Positions 1 to 7,570 of a stretch of DNA of 59,087 bases are shown piece after piece. Source of the stretch: an uncultured Clostridia bacterium (GTDB lineage: Bacteria > Bacillota > Clostridia > Christensenellales > Aristaeellaceae); contig CALCQO010000034.1 of NCBI GenBank assembly GCA_937894675.1, forward strand, positions 1-59,087, given 5' to 3'. The position numbers and the translations under genes were made by a program. Under the pieces are notes generated by a model. It saw nothing but the letters and a program-made list of their open reading frames with translations, did no database searches and had not been told where the DNA came from. Position 1 is the stretch's first letter; every line of letters starts with the position of its first letter.

Positions 1-14
1 GGAAACGGTCTTTA

Positions 15-272
15 CTAACTCACTGGTTGGTACAAAGACTGGGGGCAGACCACCCCCAGGACATCTTCCTCATGAAAGATATTGATTGAAATGGATGTTC
101 CTTTATACGATTCTTTCAACACCTCTACCGTACCATTTTCTATAATAAATAAGTATTCTCCGGCTTCGGCTGTTGGGAAAATAAGGGAATTCATCGGATA
201 ATCACGGAATAAAAATTGTTTACGGATATTCTCAGGGGCATATGCCATTAATCTTTTGATACTATGCTTCAT
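15..272 (-). pseudogene. Crp/Fnr-type regulator, N-terminal fragment with apparent frameshift
   Basis: The 85-residue product looks like the first part of a cyclic-nucleotide-binding (Crp/Fnr) sensor domain: a Phe-rich start, then LFIIENGTVEVLKES and ISINIFHEEDVLG, the usual beta-roll before the phosphate-binding cassette. Family members have about 220 residues, and here the frame closes right after the DVLG step. A run of five C (53-57 on the given strand) lies at the break; one extra base there would open a frame that stays open to the window edge and continues as GGGLPPVFVPTSELVK, which suits the family better. So either a real frameshift or a base-calling error has split the gene. It is divergent from the nucleoside-transport operon and was probably its regulator. 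The DNA-binding half, if present, lies outside the window. Confidence 0.6.
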
Positions 273-348
273 TATGCTTAGTCACTTTCATTTTTACTAC
301 AGTATCTGCTAACACTATAGCATAGGTATGTTTGCACAACAAGAAGGG

Positions 349-376
349 TTGCCAGCGTGTAGTGCGCTTGTAATAA
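349..376 (+). promoter_or_regulatory. Possible sigma-A promoter of the nucleoside-transport operon
   Basis: TTGCCA (349-354) and TAATAA (371-376) are separated by 16 bp, upstream of the substrate-binding protein gene. The intergenic space between the divergent regulator and this gene is only 149 bp, so operator sites are expected here, but none is clear. Confidence 0.35.
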
Positions 377-421
377 AAATTGATGAACTTGATTGTTCAA
401 AATGAAGAAAGGTGATAAAAA

Positions 422-1492
422 ATGAAAAAACTACTTGCCCTCGCTCTGTCTCTCATTCTACTTATCAGCATGGTATCGGTAATTTCTGCTGAAAAAACGA
501 CCAAAGTGATTTACATTGGCGGTACATTAGGTGATGCTGGCATCGCTGATGCAACGTATGAGGGGTTTGTACGTGCGTTGACCGAACTGCCAATAGAAGG
601 CCAGTTTATTGAACTGCCCAGCGATCCGTCCGCATATAAAGCAACGCTACTTGATGCCTGTGATACTGGAGCGGATTTAATATTCACTTCCGCTAACAAT
701 GGCATGATTGATGAGGTTCTTGCGGCGGCACCGGATTATCCAAACATCAAGTTCATGGTGCTGGATACCGGACTAACACAGGAAGGTGTTTCTGAAGTGG
801 AAAACTTCACGGGCATTTTATGCTCTCAAAATGAAGTTTCTTATCTTGCAGGCTATCTGGGCATGAAAATGAGTGCCACAGGAAAGATAGGTATTGTTGT
901 TGGAGTTGAGTATCCTACCTTAAGCGATTTTATCACTGGATATATTGATGGTGCTCTGGCTGCGCGTCCTGACGCCCAGGTTGCGGTATCTGCCTCTGGT
1001 GACTTTGTTGACCAAGCGGCAGCGAAAGAGACCGCTTTGGCGCAGATTCTGCAAGGTTGTGATGTAATCTATGCAGTTGGCGCGGGCTCTTCCTTTGGTA
1101 CTCTGGAAGCGTGCAAGGACTCAGGTGTATGGGGTATTGGTTGTGACACCGATTTAGCTGCTCAGTTTATCGGCATTGATGACAAACAAGCAGACTGCAT
1201 TATTACCTCCGCTTACAAGGATTGGGGAACTGTTTCTTTCAATTGGATCAAAGCTTGTATCGAGGATCCTAATTCAGTCCCGTGGGCCGGGGTAGCAGAG
1301 TATGGTATTGCCAAGGGTGGCTGCAAGCTGATTGACAATGAGATTTACCAGAAGCAGGTTCCTGTAGAACTACGTAATGAGGTAAAAGCACTAAGTGATA
1401 AAATTGCCTCAGGCGAAATCAAATGCGCATCCTACTTTACGATGACGGAAGATGAGTACCAAGCGCTAAAGGCTTCTGTAGCCATCAAATAA
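422..1492 (+). CDS. BMP-family ABC transporter substrate-binding protein (nucleoside type)
   Basis: A 356-residue secreted protein of the BMP/Med family (PnrA, BmpA, RfuA relatives), which bind purine nucleosides or, in the Rfu branch, riboflavin. It begins with a signal peptide (about residues 1-23, ending VISA-E) that lacks a lipobox cysteine, unusual for a Gram-positive binding protein; it may be held by its membrane partners or be truly soluble. Family landmarks are the early KVIYIGGTLGDAGIADATYEG segment, DLIFTSANNGMIDEV, the motif LAGYLGMKMSATGKIGIV, and the later DVIYAVGAGSS. The start is fixed by a long SD (AAAGGTGAT) upstream of ATG 422. It is first in an operon with an ATPase and two permeases, which is the standard order of this importer class. 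The exact ligand cannot be told from sequence; the phosphorylase downstream favours a nucleoside. Confidence 0.85.
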   Translation: MKKLLALALSLILLISMVSVISAEKTTKVIYIGGTLGDAGIADATYEGFVRALTELPIEGQFIELPSDPSAYKATLLDACDTGADLIFTSANNGMIDEVLAAAPDYPNIKFMVLDTGLTQEGVSEVENFTGILCSQNEVSYLAGYLGMKMSATGKIGIVVGVEYPTLSDFITGYIDGALAARPDAQVAVSASGDFVDQAAAKETALAQILQGCDVIYAVGAGSSFGTLEACKDSGVWGIGCDTDLAAQFIGIDDKQADCIITSAYKDWGTVSFNWIKACIEDPNSVPWAGVAEYGIAKGGCKLIDNEIYQKQVPVELRNEVKALSDKIASGEIKCASYFTMTEDEYQALKASVAIK

Positions 1493-1500
1493 GTATTAAA

Positions 1501-1541
1501 TGCATGATGGGGAGAAGGCGTGGCTTTCCCCCCGTCATGCA
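1501..1541 (+). promoter_or_regulatory. Intercistronic 19-bp hairpin after the binding-protein gene
   Basis: Arms 1501-1519 and 1523-1541 pair over 19 positions with one mismatch and two G-T pairs, around a 3-nt loop. No T-run follows, so it is more likely an RNA stabiliser or processing point that keeps binding-protein mRNA in excess over transporter mRNA than a full terminator. Confidence 0.6.
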
Positions 1542-1571
1542 CTATTGTTCAGGAAAGGGGCTGTTGTATCT

Positions 1572-3164
1572 TTGGCAGAGAAAGTCCTGCGCATGGAGAA
1601 TATAACAAAAATCTATCCCAATGGATTCATTGCTAACAAAGGGATTGATTTTGAGTGTGAACAGGGGTCAGTCCATGCACTGCTTGGAGAAAATGGCGCA
1701 GGAAAGACAACCCTGATGAAAATCCTGTTTGGATTTCTGGAACCTGACGAAGGTAGCATCGAGGTATATGGTCAAAAAGTTTCATTCAAGAACTCTCTGG
1801 ATGCAATCAAACATGGAGTTGGCATGGTTCATCAGCATTTTATGTTGGTTGAGCAGTTAACAGTTGCTGAAAACGTTGTTTTGGGAAGGGAACCTAAAAA
1901 GAATGGTCTCTTTGATTTTGAAGAGGCGGTTAGAATAACCGGGCAAGTTGCCCAGCACTATAATTTTAAACTGGATCCAAGAGTGAAAGTAGAGGATTGC
2001 AGTGTTGGTGTCAAACAGAAAATCGAGATACTCAAAGCGCTGCTTAGAGGCGCAAAGATATTAATATTGGATGAACCGACAGCTGTACTTACACCGCAGG
2101 AAGTCATTGAGTTATTTGAGGAACTAAAAAAGCTGCGTGACATGGGACACACTATTGTTTTTATTTCGCACAAGCTGAATGAGGTTATGGCCTTTTGCGA
2201 CAGCTTTACAATCCTTAGAAAAGGCAGAGTTGCCCAAGAGGGAAAAATAGCCGATTATAGTGAACAAGAATTATCAAACTTCATGATAGGCAGGGTGTTA
2301 AGCAAGACGAAAAAAAGGCAGAATAAAGGGGAAAGGGGAGAAGAAATCCTAAGGGTCAGAGATGTTTCCTATACAAATCGCCAAGGGAAAAAGCTGCTTG
2401 AAAGTATCTCGTTTTCTCTATGTAAGGGTGAAATAATTGGTGTGGCAGGTGTAGAAGGAAACGGTCAGAATGAACTCTCTGAACTAATTACTGGTCTTGC
2501 TCGATTCAGTCAGGGAGATATCACTGTTGATGGTGTTTCCATTAAAGGGAAAAGCGTCCGCCAAATCCGTGATATGGGAATTAGCAACATTTCTGAGGAC
2601 CGTATGGTATTTGGTTGCTCTGCTACATTATCTGTCATAGATAACATGATTGCAGACCGTTACTATAAGCAGCCATATTCAAATTATCAGTGCCTAAACA
2701 CAAAAGTTATTAAGAGGGAAGTAAAAGAACTCGTTGGGCGTTATGAAATAAGCTGTCCTGATGAGGCAAGTGCAATAAGCATGCTTTCTGGTGGAAACAT
2801 CCAAAAAGTTATTGTAGCCAGGGAGTTTACTGGTGGGGCGCATGTTGTCGTCGCTAATCAGCCCACCAGGGGGATTGATGTGGGGGCAGCTTCTTTTATC
2901 CATGATCAGTTGATACAAATGACGGCAGATAACGATGCCGCAGTTTTGTTGATTTCTGCAGATTTAAGTGAAATACTGTCCATGAGCGACGCTATCATCG
3001 TTATGGTGGGAGGAGAAATATCGGCATACATTGAAGACGCGTCCAAGGTTTCGGAATTGGAACTTGGAGAGTACATGTTGGGTGTGAAAAAAATGGATTC
3101 TTCTGAGATTATTAAAGCTCTGCATTCTGCAAAAACTAATGGTTTCAAGGTGGTGTCAGAATGA
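1572..3164 (+). CDS. Nucleoside-type ABC transporter ATPase with two ABC domains
   Basis: A 530-residue cytoplasmic ATPase with two ABC domains in tandem, as in RbsA, NupO/YufO and RfuB. Domain 1 has Walker A GENGAGKTTL, Walker B ILILDEPTAV and a degenerate signature (SVGVKQK); domain 2 has a degenerate Walker A (GVEGNGQNEL), a normal signature LSGGNIQK and the family-typical ANQPTRGIDVG in place of a strict Walker B. TTG 1572 is preferred as start, 11 nt after AGGAAAGGGG, because the ATG at 1500 lies just before the intercistronic hairpin, has no good SD and would add 24 unconserved residues. The stop overlaps the ATG of the first permease (ATGA). It powers import through the two permeases that follow. 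Confidence 0.85.
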   Translation: MAEKVLRMENITKIYPNGFIANKGIDFECEQGSVHALLGENGAGKTTLMKILFGFLEPDEGSIEVYGQKVSFKNSLDAIKHGVGMVHQHFMLVEQLTVAENVVLGREPKKNGLFDFEEAVRITGQVAQHYNFKLDPRVKVEDCSVGVKQKIEILKALLRGAKILILDEPTAVLTPQEVIELFEELKKLRDMGHTIVFISHKLNEVMAFCDSFTILRKGRVAQEGKIADYSEQELSNFMIGRVLSKTKKRQNKGERGEEILRVRDVSYTNRQGKKLLESISFSLCKGEIIGVAGVEGNGQNELSELITGLARFSQGDITVDGVSIKGKSVRQIRDMGISNISEDRMVFGCSATLSVIDNMIADRYYKQPYSNYQCLNTKVIKREVKELVGRYEISCPDEASAISMLSGGNIQKVIVAREFTGGAHVVVANQPTRGIDVGAASFIHDQLIQMTADNDAAVLLISADLSEILSMSDAIIVMVGGEISAYIEDASKVSELELGEYMLGVKKMDSSEIIKALHSAKTNGFKVVSE

Positions 3165-4237
3165 GATTCGCAAAAAGATTGCTAAAGAATTTTGATTTAC
3201 TCAGGGTTATTTGCGCTGTGCTTATCGGGTTTGCTTTCGCTTTGATTCTGCTTCTTTTTATAAGCAAGGACCCAATGAATGCCATTGAAACATTTGTACT
3301 AGGACCGTTTAAAAGCAGACGGCGCTTTTTCAATATCATAGAGTTGATGATACCCCTAGTGTTTACATCTCTAGGAATGTGCATGATGCTTAGCGTGGGG
3401 AAGTATAACCTGATTGTCGAGGGTGGGTTTATGTTTTCCGGTGCTATCGTTGCGTGGCTTGCTTCATCGGTGTTTTCGCCAGAGATGCCAGCTGTAGTTT
3501 CACCCACCTTGCTTATTGTTGTTGGTGCGTTGGTTGGTGCTTTGTGCGGAGTTGTCCCAGCGCTATTGGATGTGAAATGGCGAGCAAATGTTGTTGTGAT
3601 AACTATTATGCTCAACTATATTCTGGCGAATGCATCTACCTTTGTTTTGCGTTATTGGATGCGAGACACGACGGTTACGTATCTAGGCTCACAGAAAATC
3701 GCGAAAAGTGCTAAGCTACACTCAATTATTGCCGGAACATCCATGCATACAGGAGTGTTCATTGCGTTTATTGCAGTTCTATTTACTTGGTGGTTTATTA
3801 ATAAAACCACCAAGGGCTATGAGGTACGGCTCACCGGGAGTAATATAAAGTTTGCGCACTATGTGGGCATCAATACAACAGCGGCGATGATACTTGCCCA
3901 GGCTATGGGAGGCTCGCTTGCGGGCATTGGCGGCGCAGTTGAAATCTTGGGGAAGTATGACAGATTCTTGTGGGTAAATCAGACGGGATACGGGTTTACC
4001 GGTTTAATGATAGCTGTCCTTGTTAATTACCGGCCTGAACTGACGCCGTTGGTAGCCTTTTTATTCGCATACTTGCAGATTGGCGCAAACATCGTCGGTA
4101 CAACAACGGATGTTCCAACAGAATTTGTTCTGGTCTTTCAGTCCGTCATCATTTTGCTTGTTGCCGCATCTCTGTTTATGAGCAGCCTAAAAAAGCGCTT
4201 AGCAATCAAAGTCTCGATGGCGGAAGCGGAGGGTTAA
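3161..4237 (+). CDS. Nucleoside ABC transporter permease 1
   Basis: A 358-residue polytopic membrane protein of the branched-chain amino acid/ribose permease superfamily, close to NupP/YufP and RfuC. About eight to ten hydrophobic segments are visible, starting with VICAVLIGFAFALILLLF. The conserved Asn-rich stretch ANVVVITIMLNYILAN and the later GSLAGIGGAVEILG loop are typical of this branch, in which one permease is long and the other short. ATG 3161 overlaps the stop of the ATPase gene, so translation is probably coupled. It should form a heterodimeric channel with the next gene product. Confidence 0.85.
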   Translation: MRFAKRLLKNFDLLRVICAVLIGFAFALILLLFISKDPMNAIETFVLGPFKSRRRFFNIIELMIPLVFTSLGMCMMLSVGKYNLIVEGGFMFSGAIVAWLASSVFSPEMPAVVSPTLLIVVGALVGALCGVVPALLDVKWRANVVVITIMLNYILANASTFVLRYWMRDTTVTYLGSQKIAKSAKLHSIIAGTSMHTGVFIAFIAVLFTWWFINKTTKGYEVRLTGSNIKFAHYVGINTTAAMILAQAMGGSLAGIGGAVEILGKYDRFLWVNQTGYGFTGLMIAVLVNYRPELTPLVAFLFAYLQIGANIVGTTTDVPTEFVLVFQSVIILLVAASLFMSSLKKRLAIKVSMAEAEG

Positions 4238-4242
4238 GCAGC

Positions 4243-5202
4243 ATGTTTGAGCAATTCTTTTCACAGGACTATATGGTTGCATTTTTAAACTCCATTATCC
4301 GCATGTCCACGCCACTTATTTTCTGCGCGATAGGAGCTTTAATCGCGGATCATGCTGGTACCATGAATATGGCGTTGGAGGGAATAATGTTGTCAGCATC
4401 CTTTGCAGCAGTGTACTTCAGTGCCTTAACAAGTTCCATGTGGGGCGGGATAATCGGTGCGCTCTTTGGAGGATGTATTATTTCTTCCCTACTAGCATAC
4501 TTTCATTTATTTAAAAAGTCCGATTTGATAATTACAGGAATTGCATTGAATACTTTTGCTTCTGGTGGAACAAGCTATCTCCTTTTCCTGACGACTGGTG
4601 AAAAAACCACCTCGCGTCTTCTTCGGAGTTTGCAAGCTCCTCAAGTAAACATTCCATACATTCAGGACATCCCGATATTGGGGGAGGTTTTATCAGGCCA
4701 TAATGTACTGACATATTCGTCGTTTATATGCATTATCATTGTATATGTGCTTATTTTTAAAAGCAGATTTGGGCTTAGAGTACGAGCCGTCGGACACAAT
4801 CCGAATGCAGCCAATTCCATCGGATTAAATGTACGAAAAATCAAATTCAGGGCTTTGCTGATATCCGGTGCCTTTGCATCACTGGGAGGCGCATTTATGT
4901 CGATGGGGTATCTTTCGTATTTTGCTAGAGATATGATTGCAGGCCGAGGATATATCGGTCTTGCTGCGGCAACACTAGCAAGCGGAAAACCCTTTGGAAC
5001 GTTGCTTGCAGCTTTAGGGTTTGGTACAGCAAACGCTTTTTCTATCACTTTGGCTACCATGAATTTAAACGCTGACTTGGTAGCTATGTTGCCATATGCT
5101 GCGACTATATTGGGCTTGGTGCTCATCTCAGCCAGAAAACTTGCAATTGAAAAGGGAAAAACCAAATTGGTAAATAAAATAATGGAGGAGAAAAAACTAT
5201 GA
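4243..5202 (+). CDS. Nucleoside ABC transporter permease 2
   Basis: A 319-residue membrane protein, the shorter partner permease (NupQ/YufQ, RfuD type). It opens with a short periplasmic/hydrophobic part, then STPLIFCAIGALIADHAG and MNMALEGIMLSASFAAV, the usual first conserved block. RVRAVGHNPNAANSIGLNV matches the cytoplasmic coupling loop that docks on the ATPase, and GGAFMSMGYLSYFARDM is the late conserved block. It follows permease 1 after 5 bp, and its stop overlaps the start of the VOC gene by an ATGA, so all these proteins are probably made from one message. Confidence 0.85.
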   Translation: MFEQFFSQDYMVAFLNSIIRMSTPLIFCAIGALIADHAGTMNMALEGIMLSASFAAVYFSALTSSMWGGIIGALFGGCIISSLLAYFHLFKKSDLIITGIALNTFASGGTSYLLFLTTGEKTTSRLLRSLQAPQVNIPYIQDIPILGEVLSGHNVLTYSSFICIIIVYVLIFKSRFGLRVRAVGHNPNAANSIGLNVRKIKFRALLISGAFASLGGAFMSMGYLSYFARDMIAGRGYIGLAAATLASGKPFGTLLAALGFGTANAFSITLATMNLNADLVAMLPYAATILGLVLISARKLAIEKGKTKLVNKIMEEKKL

Positions 5203-5651
5203 ATTTCGATCCAAAAAAAGTCATCCTGTCCTATCATCATGCTGGTTTTATCGTAAAAGATCTTGATCGTTCGCTGGATTTCTATGTTAACAAGCTAGGT
5301 TTTGAGCTAAAAATGCGTTGGATTGAGACACCAGAGCAATGCGCGGTGGGCATGGGTGTACCTGGAGGTACACTAGAATTAGCCCAGTTAGTCGGATATG
5401 GCACAATGGTGGAGATTTCTCAATTCCTGACATCCGCAGGGAGCGATGTTCTCATCGAACCGAACAGGATTGGTGTCGGACATGTATCCTTTACCGTAAA
5501 TGATTTACCTGCTTTGATTGAGTATTTGGAAAGTAAGGATGTTAAAATGGCAAGTGAGCGTATGATTGTGCCGGAACTGAACATTACTTGGATACATGTT
5601 CTGGATCCTGATGGAATTCGGGTAGAGTTTATGCAGTTTTTTAACGATTAA
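5199..5651 (+). CDS. VOC (glyoxalase/epimerase-like) protein
   Basis: A 150-residue vicinal-oxygen-chelate protein made of two beta-alpha-beta-beta-beta modules. Likely metal ligands are the His of SYHHAGFIV near the N terminus, the Glu of GGTLELAQL, the His of VGHVSFTV in module 2, and the Glu of IRVEFMQFF near the C terminus: the pattern seen in lactoylglutathione lyases and methylmalonyl-CoA epimerases. The substrate is not predictable. Its start overlaps the stop of permease 2, so it is translationally coupled to an importer. This suggests it acts on the imported compound or its breakdown product, for example a keto-sugar phosphate released by the phosphorylase downstream, but that is inference. 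Confidence 0.8.
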   Translation: MNFDPKKVILSYHHAGFIVKDLDRSLDFYVNKLGFELKMRWIETPEQCAVGMGVPGGTLELAQLVGYGTMVEISQFLTSAGSDVLIEPNRIGVGHVSFTVNDLPALIEYLESKDVKMASERMIVPELNITWIHVLDPDGIRVEFMQFFND

Positions 5652-5669
5652 TATTAGTGGTGATTATTC

Positions 5670-6413
5670 ATGCAAAGTATTGAGGCACATATTCAACTGA
5701 GCAATCAGCTTGGAATCAAACGGGCATTGCTTGTGGGCGACCCAGGCAGAATACATAGGGTTGCGGGACATCTAAACAATGCTAAAGAGTTGTCTAGTAA
5801 CCGGGAATATCTCAGCATCTGTGGAGAGTATAACGGAGAAAAAATTCTTGCCCTTTCAACGGGCATTGGCGGCGCTTCCATGGGAATCGCTGTTGAGGAA
5901 TTGAGTAATATCGGAATTAAAGCGGCTATCAGATTGGGAAGCGCGGGCAGTTACCAGCGTAATATTAGAATAGGTGAGCTGATTATTGCCAACGGGGCTG
6001 TGCGTAATGACGGTGCATCAAAAGCATATATACCAACCGCATTTCCCGCAGTACCATCAACTTGTTTGCTTACAAATTGCATAGATATTGCTTCAAAATC
6101 TGGTGTTGTGTATCATATCGGGATTATTAGAAGTCATGACAGCTTTTACACGGACAGGGAAGAGGAAATCTGCCGTTTCTGGTCTTCTAAAGGTGTGATG
6201 GGAGCGGATATGGAAACAGCTGCTCTTTATACCATCGCTTCTTTGCGTGGCATCGAAGCGCTGACTATTCTTAATAATGTTGTTCTATACCTAGATGATG
6301 CAGGAGAAGCAATTGACCAGTATGCAAGCGGTACTAATAAAGCGATGGCTGATGGGGAAAACGCAGGGATTCGGCTCGCACTTGATGTTTTAGCCGCATG
6401 GAAGGAAGATTAA
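5670..6413 (+). CDS. Nucleoside phosphorylase (PNP/UDP family)
   Basis: A 247-residue member of the hexameric purine nucleoside/uridine phosphorylase family, which cleaves a nucleoside with phosphate to base and pentose-1-phosphate. Visible landmarks are the phosphate-binding region LLVGDPGRIHRV, the glycine-rich STGIGGASMGIAVEEL, RLGSAGSYQ, and the nucleoside-binding ADMETAALYTIA with the conserved Met-Glu pair. Length is normal for the family. The base specificity cannot be decided. It lies 18 bp after the VOC gene in the importer operon, which strongly supports import and phosphorolysis of a nucleoside. The SD is weak (AGTGGTGA), so translation may depend on coupling. Confidence 0.85.
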   Translation: MQSIEAHIQLSNQLGIKRALLVGDPGRIHRVAGHLNNAKELSSNREYLSICGEYNGEKILALSTGIGGASMGIAVEELSNIGIKAAIRLGSAGSYQRNIRIGELIIANGAVRNDGASKAYIPTAFPAVPSTCLLTNCIDIASKSGVVYHIGIIRSHDSFYTDREEEICRFWSSKGVMGADMETAALYTIASLRGIEALTILNNVVLYLDDAGEAIDQYASGTNKAMADGENAGIRLALDVLAAWKED

Positions 6414-7456
6414 TGAATTATGACCGACAGCGTCTGGTGATATCGGATATTTCGCAGATTACGCCGGATGTGAGATGTTTTCGTTTCGTTTCAGCCACGC
6501 CTGACAGGCGTCTTGCGGGCTTTGAGGCCGGGCAGTACATTAATCTCTTTTACGAGATAAATGGTTCTACTGCAAGCCGTCCGTATTCCATCGCATCATC
6601 ACCGCTGGATGCTGAAAAAGGCTTTTATGACTTGCATATTCATGGAGGCGGACCATTTACTGCAGCCTGGTTGTTTGAACATGCAGTGAAGGGGCTTCCA
6701 ATAACCGCGTCGATGCCAGAGGGTGACTTTTATTATCACCCATTGAAAGACAGCAGAAAAGTCATTGGCATATCCGGCGGGATGAGCGTAACTCCGATGC
6801 ACTCCATGGTTAAGGCAGTTATTGAGGAAACATTAGATATCCATTTAACGTTGTTCTGTTGCTGGGACACTTTTAGAGAAGTCTTGTATCAAAAAGAGTT
6901 TGAAGAGTATGCAGCCCGCAGCCAAAAATTTCATGTTATCTTTGCGCTGGCTTTGGAAGAGCGCGAAGGGTTTGAAAAAGGTTTTATCTCACGAAAAATG
7001 ATTGAACGGTACACTGACATAAGCGGCGCTACTCTTTTTACATGTGGCCCTGCAGCCATGTATGACACATTGCGTGAAGAGCTAGCACCACTGGATATCC
7101 CCAGCGAGAGAATATACCAGGAAGTGCCAGGCGAAGCAAAGTGGGGCGTGAAGGGTACTGAGCAGTTCGAACCAAATATTAGATTTTTTTTGACTGTAAA
7201 AGGACGTAATGAATCATTCAAGGTTGTATCAATGCGAAGTGATGAAACGGTGTTAATTGCCATGGAACGCGCTGGTTTGAGGCCTGAAACGCGTTGCAGA
7301 AGTGGTCATTGTGGGTATTGTGAGTCAGAATTGCTTGAAGGTAAAGTTTTTACTCCTGAAGGATGGACTAAAGAAGAGGACAGAGGTTGTAGGTTTAATC
7401 CGTGCTGCAGTTTTCCATTGTCAGATTTGGTTGTTCATACTAATATCAACTTGTAG
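6413..7456 (+). CDS. FAD/NAD(P)H reductase with C-terminal 2Fe-2S ferredoxin domain
   Basis: A 347-residue electron-transfer flavoprotein. The N-terminal FAD-binding part carries RPYSIASS, the nucleotide-binding part has VIGISGGMSVTPM and TLFTCGPAAMY, and the C-terminal about 80 residues form a plant-type ferredoxin with CRSGHCGYC followed by a fourth Cys near NPCCSFPL. The order FNR-then-ferredoxin matches reductases of Rieske oxygenases and Hcr-type NADH oxidoreductases that serve hybrid cluster protein. ATG 6413 overlaps the stop of the phosphorylase gene (TAATG) after a GGAAGGA SD. No oxygenase is in the operon, so the electron acceptor is unknown. Last gene of the AT-rich island; a strong terminator follows. 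Confidence 0.85.
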   Translation: MNYDRQRLVISDISQITPDVRCFRFVSATPDRRLAGFEAGQYINLFYEINGSTASRPYSIASSPLDAEKGFYDLHIHGGGPFTAAWLFEHAVKGLPITASMPEGDFYYHPLKDSRKVIGISGGMSVTPMHSMVKAVIEETLDIHLTLFCCWDTFREVLYQKEFEEYAARSQKFHVIFALALEEREGFEKGFISRKMIERYTDISGATLFTCGPAAMYDTLREELAPLDIPSERIYQEVPGEAKWGVKGTEQFEPNIRFFLTVKGRNESFKVVSMRSDETVLIAMERAGLRPETRCRSGHCGYCESELLEGKVFTPEGWTKEEDRGCRFNPCCSFPLSDLVVHTNINL

Positions 7457-7504
7457 ATGGTGAATTCTGATATCATTCTATTCCACAAATTTCAACAATT
7501 GACA

Positions 7505-7553
7505 AAATCAAACGAGCCTGATGAAGCATATAGTTAGGCTCGTTTGATTTTTT
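7505..7553. terminator. Bidirectional intrinsic terminator
   Basis: A perfect 15-bp stem (7505-7519 with 7536-7550) with a 16-nt loop, followed by six T on the plus strand and TTTTG on the minus strand. It lies between two convergent genes (reductase and phosphohexomutase) and also marks the edge of the AT-rich island. Confidence 0.9.
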
Positions 7554-7570
7554 CTAGCAGTGTTTTAAGT

